Source: M55B112 sp964539395 (GTDB taxonomy: Bacteria; Bacteroidota; Bacteroidia; Bacteroidales; GCA-2748055). Taken from it: a stretch of DNA of 64,000 nucleotides. The stretch is from the NCBI GenBank assembly GCA_964539395.1, contig CAZIIU010000016.1, positions 6,388 through 70,387 of the forward strand, in the 5' to 3' direction. Made by a program: the position numbers and the translations under genes. Shown piece after piece: positions 45,488-54,285 of this stretch (the first letter of the stretch is position 1; every line of letters starts with the position of its first letter). A model generated the notes under the pieces. The model was given only the letters and a program-made list of their open reading frames with translations, was not told the DNA's origin and did no database searches.

Positions 45488-46504
45488 TCAGAGCAGCAAC
45501 TTTCTCATGCCAGGCGTCATCCACTCCTTGAAGCGTCCATCCTCATCGCCATAGATAAAAAGTGCCTCAACATTATCAAGTGATTTAACAAACGCTTTTG
45601 CGTTTTCTAATCCCATTACCATGCATGTGGTTGAATAGGCATCTGCGGTGATGCACTTATCGGTGATAATTGTTACGCTCAATAAGTTACTTGATTTCGA
45701 ATACCCAGTAACGGGATCGATGGTATGTACGACTTTTTCTCCCTCATGCTCATAAAATTTCCTGTAGTTGCCCGAAGATGCCAGTGAAAGATCCACAAGC
45801 CGCACCACCTCCTGAAGGTTTTGTCCGGGTAACATATTTCCCTCAACCGGCTTGTCAATTCCCACCTTCCATGCATCGCCCCTTGGACTTTTACCGCGGG
45901 TCCTGATCTCCCCCCCGATCTCCACCAGGAAGTTGTGGATCCCGAGTCCTGAAAGATACTCACAAACCAAATCGACGGAGTACCCCTGTGCTATAGCGTT
46001 CACATCAATTTGTATTCCAGGATATTCCTTGATGATCCTTCCCTCCTTCAGGGCTATCTTATCCATTCCTACGAATTGCATCAGGCTGTCGACCAGCTCT
46101 TTTGTCATCTCCCGTTTTTTGCCGGCTCCGAACCCCCAGGCATCAACCAGTGGTCCGACAGTGATATCGAATGCTCCCCCGCTAATTTCGTATACCCGCC
46201 TTGCTTCCCTGTATACCTCCTCAAGGTACGGATCCGCTTGATCGGTGATATTCCGGTTGATCAGGGAAAGGTTACTGGTGTCGATATAGGAAGATAGCGA
46301 CTGGTCGAACCGGGCAAGCAAAGCATCGATCTCCACTGTAAGATCCAGTGAATCAGTTTCTGGCGACTGGTAAGTCATGTGGTAATTGGTCCCCTGCGTA
46401 AAACCGGCAATGGAGATATAAGGTCCGTCATTGACCCTTGTTGTGAAGATATAAATGATCACTCCGATAATAACCAACCCTATCAGGTACTTTGCAAATT
46501 TCAT
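45488..46504 (-). CDS. apbE: FAD:protein FMN transferase
   Basis: Transfers FMN from FAD to a Thr in NqrB and NqrC. About 338 residues from the ATG at 46504 (MKFAKYLIGL), an uncleaved-looking N-terminal helix (about 5-22) that would hold it at the periplasmic face. Domain motifs: FDQSLSSYIDTSNLSLIN, AFDITVGPLVDAWGFG, the DVNAIAQGYSVD motif, FLVEIGGEIRTRG and HTIDPVTGY. The upstream ATG at 46573 would overlap nqrF by 17 bases. Follows nqrF directly, as expected for its target complex. Confidence 0.93.
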   Translation of the reverse strand: MKFAKYLIGLVIIGVIIYIFTTRVNDGPYISIAGFTQGTNYHMTYQSPETDSLDLTVEIDALLARFDQSLSSYIDTSNLSLINRNITDQADPYLEEVYREARRVYEISGGAFDITVGPLVDAWGFGAGKKREMTKELVDSLMQFVGMDKIALKEGRIIKEYPGIQIDVNAIAQGYSVDLVCEYLSGLGIHNFLVEIGGEIRTRGKSPRGDAWKVGIDKPVEGNMLPGQNLQEVVRLVDLSLASSGNYRKFYEHEGEKVVHTIDPVTGYSKSSNLLSVTIITDKCITADAYSTTCMVMGLENAKAFVKSLDNVEALFIYGDEDGRFKEWMTPGMRKLLL

Positions 46505-46556
46505 AATCTTTGGTATCTTTTGGTAATGCGCTTCATAGGGATTGCCGCCCGGTATG

Positions 46557-47810
46557 TTACCCAAAATCGTCAAATGCGATCATCTCCTCAGGAACTCCCA
46601 GATTGTAAAGTAATTTTTGTGCGGCATCGTTCATCATAGGCGGACCGCACAAATAGTATTCAACCTCTTCAGGTTCCTCGTGATACCGGAGGTAATTATC
46701 ATACAGTACCTGGTGGATAAAACCTGTTGGACCATCCCAGTTATCCTCCTTTGCCGGTTCAGAGAGGGCCAGGTGAAACTTGAAATTGGGGAACTTCTTC
46801 TCAATGGCACGAAATTCCTCCTCGTAGAACATCTCTCTGAGTGAGCGTGCACCGTACCAATAGGAAACCTGACGGTCTGTTTTCATGGTGTGGAAGAGAT
46901 GGAACAGGTGTGATCTGAGAGGAGCCATTCCGGCACCTCCACCGATATAGATCATCTCCCGCTTGGACTCCTTGATAAAGAATTCACCGTACGGACCGGA
47001 AATCATCACCTTGTCGCCCGGTTTTCTTGAAAAGATGTACGAGGAACAGACACCGGGATTCACATTCTTGAAACGTCCGTGACTGACGTCCCAGGGTGGC
47101 GTTGCAATACGGATATTTAGCTTCACGATATTTCCCTCTGCAGGATGGTTGGCCATGGAGTAGGCTCTGAAGGTCTCCTCAACATTCTTCATCTTCAAAT
47201 CCCACATATTAAACTTATCCCACTCATCACGGTACTCCTCCTCAACATCAATATCGGTTTTAAAATCGACCTCGATCCTGGGAACGTCGATTTGAATATA
47301 CCCGCCCGACTGAAAATCAAGCTTCTCACCTTCAGGTAATCTCACAACAAACTCCTTGATAAATGTGGCAACATTGTTGTTGGAAATCACTTCGCACTCC
47401 CACTTCCTGATCTCCAGCACCTCATCGGGTACCCGTATCTTAATATCTTCCCTGATCTTCACCTGGCAACCGAGTCGCCAGTTATTCTGTTGCTCCTTCC
47501 GTGTAAAAAATCCGGTCTCGGTGGGCAGAATTGAACCTCCCCCCTCCAGTACCTGGCATTTACACATTGCACATGTACCACCGCCGCCACAGGCAGATGG
47601 AAGAAACACTCCATTGGCTGAAAGGGTACTCAAAACAGTATTTCCCGGACTAACAGTTAGTTCCTTGTCGTTCAATATCATCTTTACATCGCCCTGGGGG
47701 GTCAGTTTTTTTCTTGCATAAAGCAGCATTGATACAAGCAGCATGATCACGAGAAGAAATACTGCTATACTTACAAGAATGATAATTACGTTGGATGTGA
47801 GCAATATCAT
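46557..47810 (-). CDS. nqrF: Na+-translocating NADH:quinone reductase subunit F
   Basis: The NADH-oxidising subunit. 417 residues: N-terminal transmembrane helix (8-31), a [2Fe-2S] ferredoxin domain with ligands at Cys74, Cys80, Cys83 and Cys115, an FAD domain (RAYSMANHP) and an NADH domain (GGGAGMAPLRSHL near 285 and YLCGPPMMND). All four cluster cysteines and flavin motifs are present. Last nqr gene, followed by apbE. Confidence 0.97.
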   Translation of the reverse strand: MILLTSNVIIILVSIAVFLLVIMLLVSMLLYARKKLTPQGDVKMILNDKELTVSPGNTVLSTLSANGVFLPSACGGGGTCAMCKCQVLEGGGSILPTETGFFTRKEQQNNWRLGCQVKIREDIKIRVPDEVLEIRKWECEVISNNNVATFIKEFVVRLPEGEKLDFQSGGYIQIDVPRIEVDFKTDIDVEEEYRDEWDKFNMWDLKMKNVEETFRAYSMANHPAEGNIVKLNIRIATPPWDVSHGRFKNVNPGVCSSYIFSRKPGDKVMISGPYGEFFIKESKREMIYIGGGAGMAPLRSHLFHLFHTMKTDRQVSYWYGARSLREMFYEEEFRAIEKKFPNFKFHLALSEPAKEDNWDGPTGFIHQVLYDNYLRYHEEPEEVEYYLCGPPMMNDAAQKLLYNLGVPEEMIAFDDFG

Positions 47811-47827
47811 TTGAAAATCTTTTCTGT

Positions 47828-48445
47828 TTATAATTTAATACCCATAAAACTCATAAATGCGATCCCCATTAACCCGGTAATAATAAAAGTGATCCCCAAT
47901 CCGCGCAGCGGGGCCGGAACATTTGAATAACGGATTTTCTCACGGATGGCCGCAATACCGACGATGGCAAGGAACCAGCCAACTCCTGACCCGAGAGCAA
48001 AGGAGGTAGCCTCAACGATATTGCTATACTCCCGTTCCTGCATAAAAAGAGAGCCCCCCAGGATTGCACAGTTTACAGCGATCAGGGGAAGAAAGATCCC
48101 CAAAGAGCTATAAAGTGCGGGTGAGAACTTCTCAATAATCATTTCCACGAGCTGGACCATCGAGGCAATCACTGCTATAAACATAATAAAGCTCAGAAAG
48201 CCGAGGTCAACATCAGCAAGTGACGGGCTAAGCCAGGCGAGTGCTCCATCCTGCAGGATATAGTTCTCGATCAGGTAATTGATCGGTACTGTAAAACCGA
48301 GTACGAATATCACTGCGATGCCCAATCCCGTAGATGTCTTTACCGTCTTGGATACCGCCAGGTAAGAACACATGCCCAGGAAATAGGCAAAAATCATGTT
48401 GTCAATAAAGATCGACTTGACAAATATGTTAACAAGATTTTCCAT
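47828..48445 (-). CDS. nqrE: Na+-translocating NADH:quinone reductase subunit E
   Basis: 205 residues with six transmembrane helices. NqrE and NqrD are pseudo-symmetric and together hold a membrane iron centre between their short half-helices. The conserved Cys motifs are visible: FLGMCSYLAVSKT near 24-36 (Cys26) and LIAVNCAILGG near 115-125 (Cys120). Twelve bases after nqrD. Carries part of the Na+ pathway. Confidence 0.96.
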   Translation of the reverse strand: MENLVNIFVKSIFIDNMIFAYFLGMCSYLAVSKTVKTSTGLGIAVIFVLGFTVPINYLIENYILQDGALAWLSPSLADVDLGFLSFIMFIAVIASMVQLVEMIIEKFSPALYSSLGIFLPLIAVNCAILGGSLFMQEREYSNIVEATSFALGSGVGWFLAIVGIAAIREKIRYSNVPAPLRGLGITFIITGLMGIAFMSFMGIKL

Positions 48446-48456
48446 GAATCATTGTA

Positions 48457-49101
48457 TTAGTTCTGTTCAACCAAATCCCTGTTCCTTGAACGCTGAACCC
48501 AAATAATTATACCCACCACAATCAGTGCCATCGGGGGTAAAACCATAAGACCGTTATTCGCATATCCCGCTTCATAGAAGGCGTCGGGTATCACCTGGTA
48601 GCCCATGAGGGTCCCAGATCCGAGCAGCTCGCGGAAGAACGATACGATAATCAGTATCAGTCCGTAGCCAAACGCATTACCCAGTCCGTCGAGAAATGCC
48701 GGCCAGGGTTTGTTCCCCATGGCAAAAGCCTCCAGGCGGCCCATAATGATGCAGTTGGTGATGATCAGTCCGACAAACACCGACAGTTGTTTGCTTACAT
48801 CGTATGCATAAGCCCGAAGAATTTCATCCACAAGGATCACCATTGCAGCTATAACTACAAGTTGCACTATAATTCTGATCCTGGGGGGTATCATCTTTCT
48901 TAGCAATGAGATAACTACATTCGAGATAGTCATTACTGCGATAACTGAAAGGGTCATAACGATTGCCGGTTTTAATTGCACGGTGATCGCCAGTGCAGAG
49001 CAGATACCAAGCACCTGAACCGTAATAGGATTACTTTGCCCGAGTGGTTCCTTGATCAGTCGCAAGTTTTTAGCGGAAAATAATGGTTCCTTTTCTATCA
49101 T
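48457..49101 (-). CDS. nqrD: Na+-translocating NADH:quinone reductase subunit D
   Basis: 214 residues with six transmembrane helices. Conserved LGICSALAITVQLKPAIVM near 31-49 (Cys33) and FVGLIITNCIIMGRLEAFA near 109-127 (Cys117), the second half of the NqrD/NqrE iron site, are both present. Its start follows nqrC by 68 bases, and nqrE begins 12 bases after its stop. Confidence 0.96.
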   Translation of the reverse strand: MIEKEPLFSAKNLRLIKEPLGQSNPITVQVLGICSALAITVQLKPAIVMTLSVIAVMTISNVVISLLRKMIPPRIRIIVQLVVIAAMVILVDEILRAYAYDVSKQLSVFVGLIITNCIIMGRLEAFAMGNKPWPAFLDGLGNAFGYGLILIIVSFFRELLGSGTLMGYQVIPDAFYEAGYANNGLMVLPPMALIVVGIIIWVQRSRNRDLVEQN

Positions 49102-49169
49102 AGCTCCTTAATTTTATATTCTAATCAATGCCAAAAAAGCCAGGCATTGGTTTAATCATTCAATAATCT

Positions 49170-49901
49170 CTATTGGCCATCAGCTTCCTTAAAATGGTTC
49201 ACGTAGCCGCTAAAGAAATCCTCCAACATGTCACTGAGTCCGACCGAAGTGATCGTACCCCCGGATATAGCATCCACAGCATGTGGATTGGTCCTGGCAT
49301 CCACCCCTTTTGCAACCGTCACACTTACAAAATCACCTTGCTCATTGAAAATCTTCTTTCCTTTGAACTTCCCCTCAAACCAGTCTGTATTGATCTCGGC
49401 CCCCAAACCGGGTGTTTCCTTCGCATGATCGTAGATCACTCCAAAAATGGTATTCATATCAGGTTCAAAAGCTACATACCCCCAGAGGGGTCCCCACAGT
49501 CCTTTACCCCTTACCGGCACAATATATTTCTTGTCACCACTTTCGGAGGTATAGACAAATACCGGGTAGAGCCTCTCCTCTGAAGGCTTTTCGGCCTGTT
49601 CCTGCAAGCGAAGGGTTACCTCGAAAGCATCTCTCTCAAGCTGTTCACCATCATAATTAACCACGTATGATTCAGTGATATACTTCTCAAATTCCTGTTC
49701 TATATAGGCATTATAATCCTTTACATCTGATGCATCCTCTGCCTCTCCAACGGAGTGAAGGATATCACTTTTCCGCTCAATCTCCTGGTTCAGCTGTTGC
49801 CGCGGTTTCAACTGCATCGCAACAAATGAGAGCAACACAGCCACAACCACGACCATGATCAGGGAGAAGACAAATATGTAAGTATTACTGAAACTTTTCA
49901 T
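49170..49901 (-). CDS. nqrC: Na+-translocating NADH:quinone reductase subunit C
   Basis: 243 residues: one N-terminal transmembrane helix (about 8-28), then a periplasmic domain. FMN attaches covalently to Thr by ApbE in a motif D-x-x-S/T-G-A-T. Here it reads DAISGGTITS, Thr216, with Gly in place of the usual Ala before Thr. An additional Gly-rich WGPLWGYVAFEPDM segment precedes it, typical for NqrC. Confidence 0.94.
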   Translation of the reverse strand: MKSFSNTYIFVFSLIMVVVVAVLLSFVAMQLKPRQQLNQEIERKSDILHSVGEAEDASDVKDYNAYIEQEFEKYITESYVVNYDGEQLERDAFEVTLRLQEQAEKPSEERLYPVFVYTSESGDKKYIVPVRGKGLWGPLWGYVAFEPDMNTIFGVIYDHAKETPGLGAEINTDWFEGKFKGKKIFNEQGDFVSVTVAKGVDARTNPHAVDAISGGTITSVGLSDMLEDFFSGYVNHFKEADGQ

Positions 49902-50013
49902 ATGTATTCATTCTTTATCTAACAACTTGATATATAATCATACGATATCGTTCTAACTACAAGTGACCTGTTGCCTCAAACAAAAACATATCTCAGTTGT
50001 GTTTGGCGGGCCA

Positions 50014-51192
50014 TTACACCCGGACCTTTGCCCGTTTCATTCGTCTGCGCATATTGCCCTCCAGTATATAATGATCGATCAATGGGGCAAAAACATTCAT
50101 CAGGAGGATGGCAAGCATCATACCTTCGGGGTATCCGGGATTGAATACACGGATCAGGATGGCCAGCACCCCGATCAGAAAACCATAGATCCATTTTCCC
50201 CTTTCAGTTTGAGTGGCAGTAACAGGATCCGTGGCCATGTATACGGCCCCGAAAGCAAAACCTCCCAGGATCAGGTGCTCCCAGAAAGGCATCTCCATCA
50301 GTGCGTTACCTCCAAAAGCATTTAGGATCAGTCCCATAACTGCTCCCCCTGCAAATACTGAAAAGATAATCTTCCAGCTTCCCACCCCCACATAGATCAG
50401 AAACAGGGCTCCAAGCAATATTGCCAGAGTTGAGGTTTCCCCGATTGATCCGGGTATCGTTCCCAGGAACTTGTCCCACGCAGTATAGGGTTCTCCCAGT
50501 CCGTTCACCAGCAAATTATTGCCCTGTGCAGCCTGGGCGAGTGCTGTGGCACCAGAGTAACCATCGACTGTCTCCATTCCTTTCTCCAGGCCGGCCACCC
50601 AAATACGGTCGCCCGACATTTTTGTCGGATAGGCAAAAAAGAGGAAAGCCCTGGCGGTAAGCGCCGGGTTCAGAATGTTCATGCCCGTACCTCCAAACAC
50701 CTCCTTTCCGATGATCACTGCAAAGGCAGTTGCCACGGCCACCATCCAAAGCGGCACATCCACCGGCATTATCAGTGGGATAAGCATACCGGAGACAAGG
50801 AACCCCTCGTTGATCTCATGGTCGCGTATCTGTGCGAACACGAACTCAATACCCAGTCCGGTTGCATACGAAACCACAATGATCGGAAAGACCCTCAGAA
50901 AGCCGAACCAAAAGCTCTCCCAGAGCGTAGTTTCGATGCCGGCAGCAAGGTAGTGCTGGTATCCCGTGTTCCACATGCCGAAAAGTAGCGCCGGTACCAT
51001 GGCGATCACCACCATGATCATGCCCCGCTTCATGTCGAAAGCATCCCTGATATGCGATCCTGATTTTGTCACCGTGTTGGGAACGAAGAGAAAAGTTTCA
51101 AAACCCTCAAATGTAGATTTCAAAAAATGAAACCTGCCTCCCTTCTCAACATTCGGCTTTATCTTGTCGATATATCGTCTTAAAGCATTCAT
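50014..51192 (-). CDS. nqrB: Na+-translocating NADH:quinone reductase subunit B
   Basis: 392 residues with about ten transmembrane helices; carries the second covalent FMN and much of the Na+ channel. The flavinylation site is in VDGYSGATALAQA, Thr216, an exact match to the ApbE consensus. GTGMNILNPALTARAFLFFAYP and GKWIYGFLIGVLAILIRVFNP with EGMMLAILLMNVFAPLID are also typical. Between nqrA and nqrC. Confidence 0.96.
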   Translation of the reverse strand: MNALRRYIDKIKPNVEKGGRFHFLKSTFEGFETFLFVPNTVTKSGSHIRDAFDMKRGMIMVVIAMVPALLFGMWNTGYQHYLAAGIETTLWESFWFGFLRVFPIIVVSYATGLGIEFVFAQIRDHEINEGFLVSGMLIPLIMPVDVPLWMVAVATAFAVIIGKEVFGGTGMNILNPALTARAFLFFAYPTKMSGDRIWVAGLEKGMETVDGYSGATALAQAAQGNNLLVNGLGEPYTAWDKFLGTIPGSIGETSTLAILLGALFLIYVGVGSWKIIFSVFAGGAVMGLILNAFGGNALMEMPFWEHLILGGFAFGAVYMATDPVTATQTERGKWIYGFLIGVLAILIRVFNPGYPEGMMLAILLMNVFAPLIDHYILEGNMRRRMKRAKVRV

Positions 51193-51279
51193 CTATTCGT
51201 ATATATCTTTGGTTATCTATTTCTGATTCCATCGGCTCATAATCTGAATCAGCCCATGATGCTGAATCAAGGCTTACGC

Positions 51280-52632
51280 CTATTCAAATTCCTTACGCAC
51301 CAGTCGCAACCCCCTTCTCAGAATGGACTGCACCGGTGTTTTTGATGTGCAAACAAACTCACAAAGTGCCAGGTCCTCCTCTACCACCTCGTAGATCCCG
51401 AGTTGTTCCATCCTGTCGATATCATCCACAAGAATCGCCTTTAACAATGCAACCGGGTATATATCCATTGGAAACACCTTTTCATACTCTCCTGTCATTA
51501 CGAATGCCCGCTCTCCCCCGTGAAGGTTTGTGTCGAGCACATATTCCCTGTTGGGTGTGAGCCATGAGAGGAAACTTCTCGAAACTGAAAACTTCTTTAA
51601 CCCGGGTTTGATCCATCCGAACATTTCGTAATAATCACCCTCCGGGATCACTGTTACCTGGGCGTCACTGAATCCAATATATCCTTCCGGGGATATCTTT
51701 CTTCCTGTAAGCACATTGCCACTTATGATCCGAACATTCTCCTGCTTCAGGTTGTCGTTGATGATTGAGGAGACCTCTGCACCCCTGATCAATTTATAGT
51801 AGACCGGTTTAACAACCTCTGATCCACTAAGTGCAACGATCATAGCCGGATCATATCTTCCTGTCTGAAACAGCCGGCCGATACTTAATACATCCTGCGG
51901 CTTCACCGTCCATACCTTCTCCCCCTTGTTGATCGGCGCTATCCGGTGGATCTGAATGCCTACATTTCCTACAGGGTGCGGACCCCTGAAGAAGTGACGC
52001 TCCACATTCTTAGCTTCCGTGTATGCTTTAGCCGCGGGATAACGGGAATCAAGTCCGAGATGGATCTTACCCCCGGTCAGCTTCTTCAACACATTGATCC
52101 CGATCTGAAATCCCTCCCCTGCGTCCTTCATGATAAAATCATAGTCCGGAGCCATGGGTGCTGTATCAAATCCGGAGATAAAGATATCACGCGGCACATC
52201 AGCTGGTGAGGCGACGATACCATAGGGACGCTGAATAATAACCGGCCACAAACCACTTTCTATCAGGTTTTCAACTACCTCCTCACGACTCATGGAAGCG
52301 GGATCACCCTTGGCAAACGCTTCGGATGTATCTTTTCCGTCGTCCTCAATGAGTACCTCTATGATCCTGCGGCGATCGCCCCTGACAATCTTCTGGACAA
52401 TGCCACTGACCGGCGAACTGTACTTGATCTCCGGACGGTACTTGTCATAAAAGATAGTGGTACCAACCTTTACCGGTTCACATGGCTTTTTAACTATCTT
52501 GGGTGTTAGTCCATGGAAATCGACCGGTTTAACCGCATAAAACTTCGACCGCGGAGCCTTCATGAAAATCTTGTCGGCACTTCCCTTTAACTTGATATCA
52601 AGTCCTTTACGTATCTTGATTACTTCAGGCAT
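51280..52632 (-). CDS. nqrA: Na+-translocating NADH:quinone reductase subunit A
   Basis: 450 residues, cytoplasmic, no cofactor. Starts MPEVIKIRKGLDIKLKGSADK, the family opening, and contains FHGLTPKIVKKPCEPVKVG and RHFFRGPHPVGNVGIQIHRI. First gene of the operon nqrABCDEF, apbE. Promoter-like elements lie 38-67 bases before its ATG (52699-52670). Confidence 0.97.
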   Translation of the reverse strand: MPEVIKIRKGLDIKLKGSADKIFMKAPRSKFYAVKPVDFHGLTPKIVKKPCEPVKVGTTIFYDKYRPEIKYSSPVSGIVQKIVRGDRRRIIEVLIEDDGKDTSEAFAKGDPASMSREEVVENLIESGLWPVIIQRPYGIVASPADVPRDIFISGFDTAPMAPDYDFIMKDAGEGFQIGINVLKKLTGGKIHLGLDSRYPAAKAYTEAKNVERHFFRGPHPVGNVGIQIHRIAPINKGEKVWTVKPQDVLSIGRLFQTGRYDPAMIVALSGSEVVKPVYYKLIRGAEVSSIINDNLKQENVRIISGNVLTGRKISPEGYIGFSDAQVTVIPEGDYYEMFGWIKPGLKKFSVSRSFLSWLTPNREYVLDTNLHGGERAFVMTGEYEKVFPMDIYPVALLKAILVDDIDRMEQLGIYEVVEEDLALCEFVCTSKTPVQSILRRGLRLVRKEFE

Positions 52633-53001
52633 TACTTATCAGGTTCAATTAAAATGAATAACCAATTGACAAAATTAGCTATTTTTGTGAATCAACAAAC
52701 AGATATATTGAAACATTTAAATTTGTTGATTTGTTCTTAACAATGCCGGAAAAGTCAACCGGGGGAAGATATGTTACGCAGCATTTATGGCACAAACATT
52801 GCACGTTTTAACGTATTATACAAACGGGAGAGAAAAAGAGGGTCATGCTTATTATGCTACCTTCAGGATATACAAAAACCTTATTAAACATGTTAACAGG
52901 AGCAACAGCCGGCTGTACTTTCGACCATCCAGATTCTGCCTGCAAGGATATTCATTTCATTGTGTTCATTAGTCATTTATTATGAATCAATTATTCGCCT
53001 C
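52633..53001. other. divergent intergenic region between nqrA and the T9SS plug gene
   Basis: 369 bases. Holds the nqr promoter-like pair on the minus strand (52670-52699) and, overlapping on the plus strand, a TATTTTTG box at 52680-52687. A 61-codon frame at 52787-52972 has no family look and I do not call it. The plug gene's own promoter is not obvious. Confidence 0.5.
52670..52699 (-). promoter_or_regulatory. Bacteroidota-type promoter of the nqr operon
   Basis: Read on the minus strand: TTTG at 52699-52696, an 18-base spacer, TAATTTTG at 52677-52670, matching TAnnTTTG exactly. A start site near 52663 would leave a leader of about 30 bases before nqrA. Same 18-base spacing as the promoter at 32867-32896. 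Confidence 0.65.
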
Positions 53002-54285
53002 ATGCAACAATTACTATCCGGGTTTCTCTGTTTGATTTTTTCTTTTACGCTCTCTTCACCATCGGTTGCGGAGACACCCCGTGGGGTGTTCGACGAGCAG
53101 GGTGTTGCGCGTGAGATGGTTCTCAGTGCGCAGATCAAAACCATTCAGCTTTACAGGGAGGGATGGATCAACAGTTATCCCATAATGGTTTTAGGAGATG
53201 CCGTACCCCTCCTGTTGGAATTCGATGAGTTGTCTGACACCGAGAGCGATTTTACCTACCATATTTATCACTGCGATGCCGACTGGACCAGGTCGGAGTT
53301 GTATGAGCAGGAGTATATGGAGGGATTATTTGGTCAGCGGATCATGGATGCAGCGCCCTCCTTCAATACCTATTTTAGATATTACCACTACACGTTAAGG
53401 CTTCCCAACGACGAAATATCTCTAACCAGGTCGGGCAACTACATCCTTGCAGTTTACAGGTATGATGAACTGGTCTTCACCCGCCGCTTCCTGGTTTCCG
53501 GGGCAATGGTAAATATCCGTGCCAGGGCCGGCCGGCCGGTGCTTTCCAAATACCGGGAGAACAGTCACGAAGTGGACATTACCGTGGAGCACCCCGCGTA
53601 CAGGATCGACGATCCCTATCGTGAAACCACTTTGTCGGTTTACCAGAACGGGGTATGGGATTATGGAATCACCGGACTGCAACCCCTGTTTGTGAATCCG
53701 GGTGAGCTGATCTACGACTACCAGGAGGAGAACATTTTTCCGGCGGGCAATGAGTTCAGGATGTTCAATACAAGAAATACCCAGGTGAGGGAGTACCACA
53801 TCCAGGAGATCGGGTACCTCGACTATTTTCATTTTCACCTGAAGCCCGACAAGCCCAATCCGCCGCACCTCTATTTCGACCGGGACGATCTGAACGGCAG
53901 GTCATTCATAGAGGCGGTGCGAACGCGCGATCCCGCGACAGAGGCCGATTATGTGTACGTACATTTCACATTGCAGATGCCATTCCCGCTCAATGGCGGC
54001 GCTGTGTATATCGCGGGGGAATGCACCAACTGGCAGTTTACGGACATGAACAGGATGGAGTACGACCATGAATCCCGGGTTTACCGGGGAACGCTGCTGT
54101 TGAAGCAGGGTGTGCACAATTACAGGTACATTTTCCTCCCTGATAACCGAAACACCTTCGACATATCAGAAATTGAGGGAAGCCAATACCAAACCAGGAA
54201 CGAATACCTGATCCTGTTTTACCACAGACCACAGGGGGAGCGTTACGACCGCCTGGTCGGTCACCAGGTAATTCACTCTGATTAA
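53002..54285 (+). CDS. type IX secretion system plug protein (DUF5103)
   Basis: 427 residues from the ATG at 53002: signal peptide (hydrophobic to about residue 25, SVAE), then a DUF5103 domain. Family segments: IYHCDADWTRSELYEQEYMEG near 90-110, FNTYFRYYHYTLRLPND, YQEENIFPAGNEFRMFNTRN and YVHFTLQMPFPLNGGAVYI with GECTNWQF. DUF5103 proteins plug the periplasmic side of the SprA pore in the resting secretion channel, from what is known in Flavobacterium. It implies that this organism has a T9SS, though SprA is not in the window. It ends in a 4-base overlap with the convergent gene below. Confidence 0.93.
   Translation: MQQLLSGFLCLIFSFTLSSPSVAETPRGVFDEQGVAREMVLSAQIKTIQLYREGWINSYPIMVLGDAVPLLLEFDELSDTESDFTYHIYHCDADWTRSELYEQEYMEGLFGQRIMDAAPSFNTYFRYYHYTLRLPNDEISLTRSGNYILAVYRYDELVFTRRFLVSGAMVNIRARAGRPVLSKYRENSHEVDITVEHPAYRIDDPYRETTLSVYQNGVWDYGITGLQPLFVNPGELIYDYQEENIFPAGNEFRMFNTRNTQVREYHIQEIGYLDYFHFHLKPDKPNPPHLYFDRDDLNGRSFIEAVRTRDPATEADYVYVHFTLQMPFPLNGGAVYIAGECTNWQFTDMNRMEYDHESRVYRGTLLLKQGVHNYRYIFLPDNRNTFDISEIEGSQYQTRNEYLILFYHRPQGERYDRLVGHQVIHSD

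Noticed and set aside
52787..52972. 61-codon frame upstream of the plug gene
   Set aside because: No family look, no start signal, and it lies in a promoter-bearing spacer.
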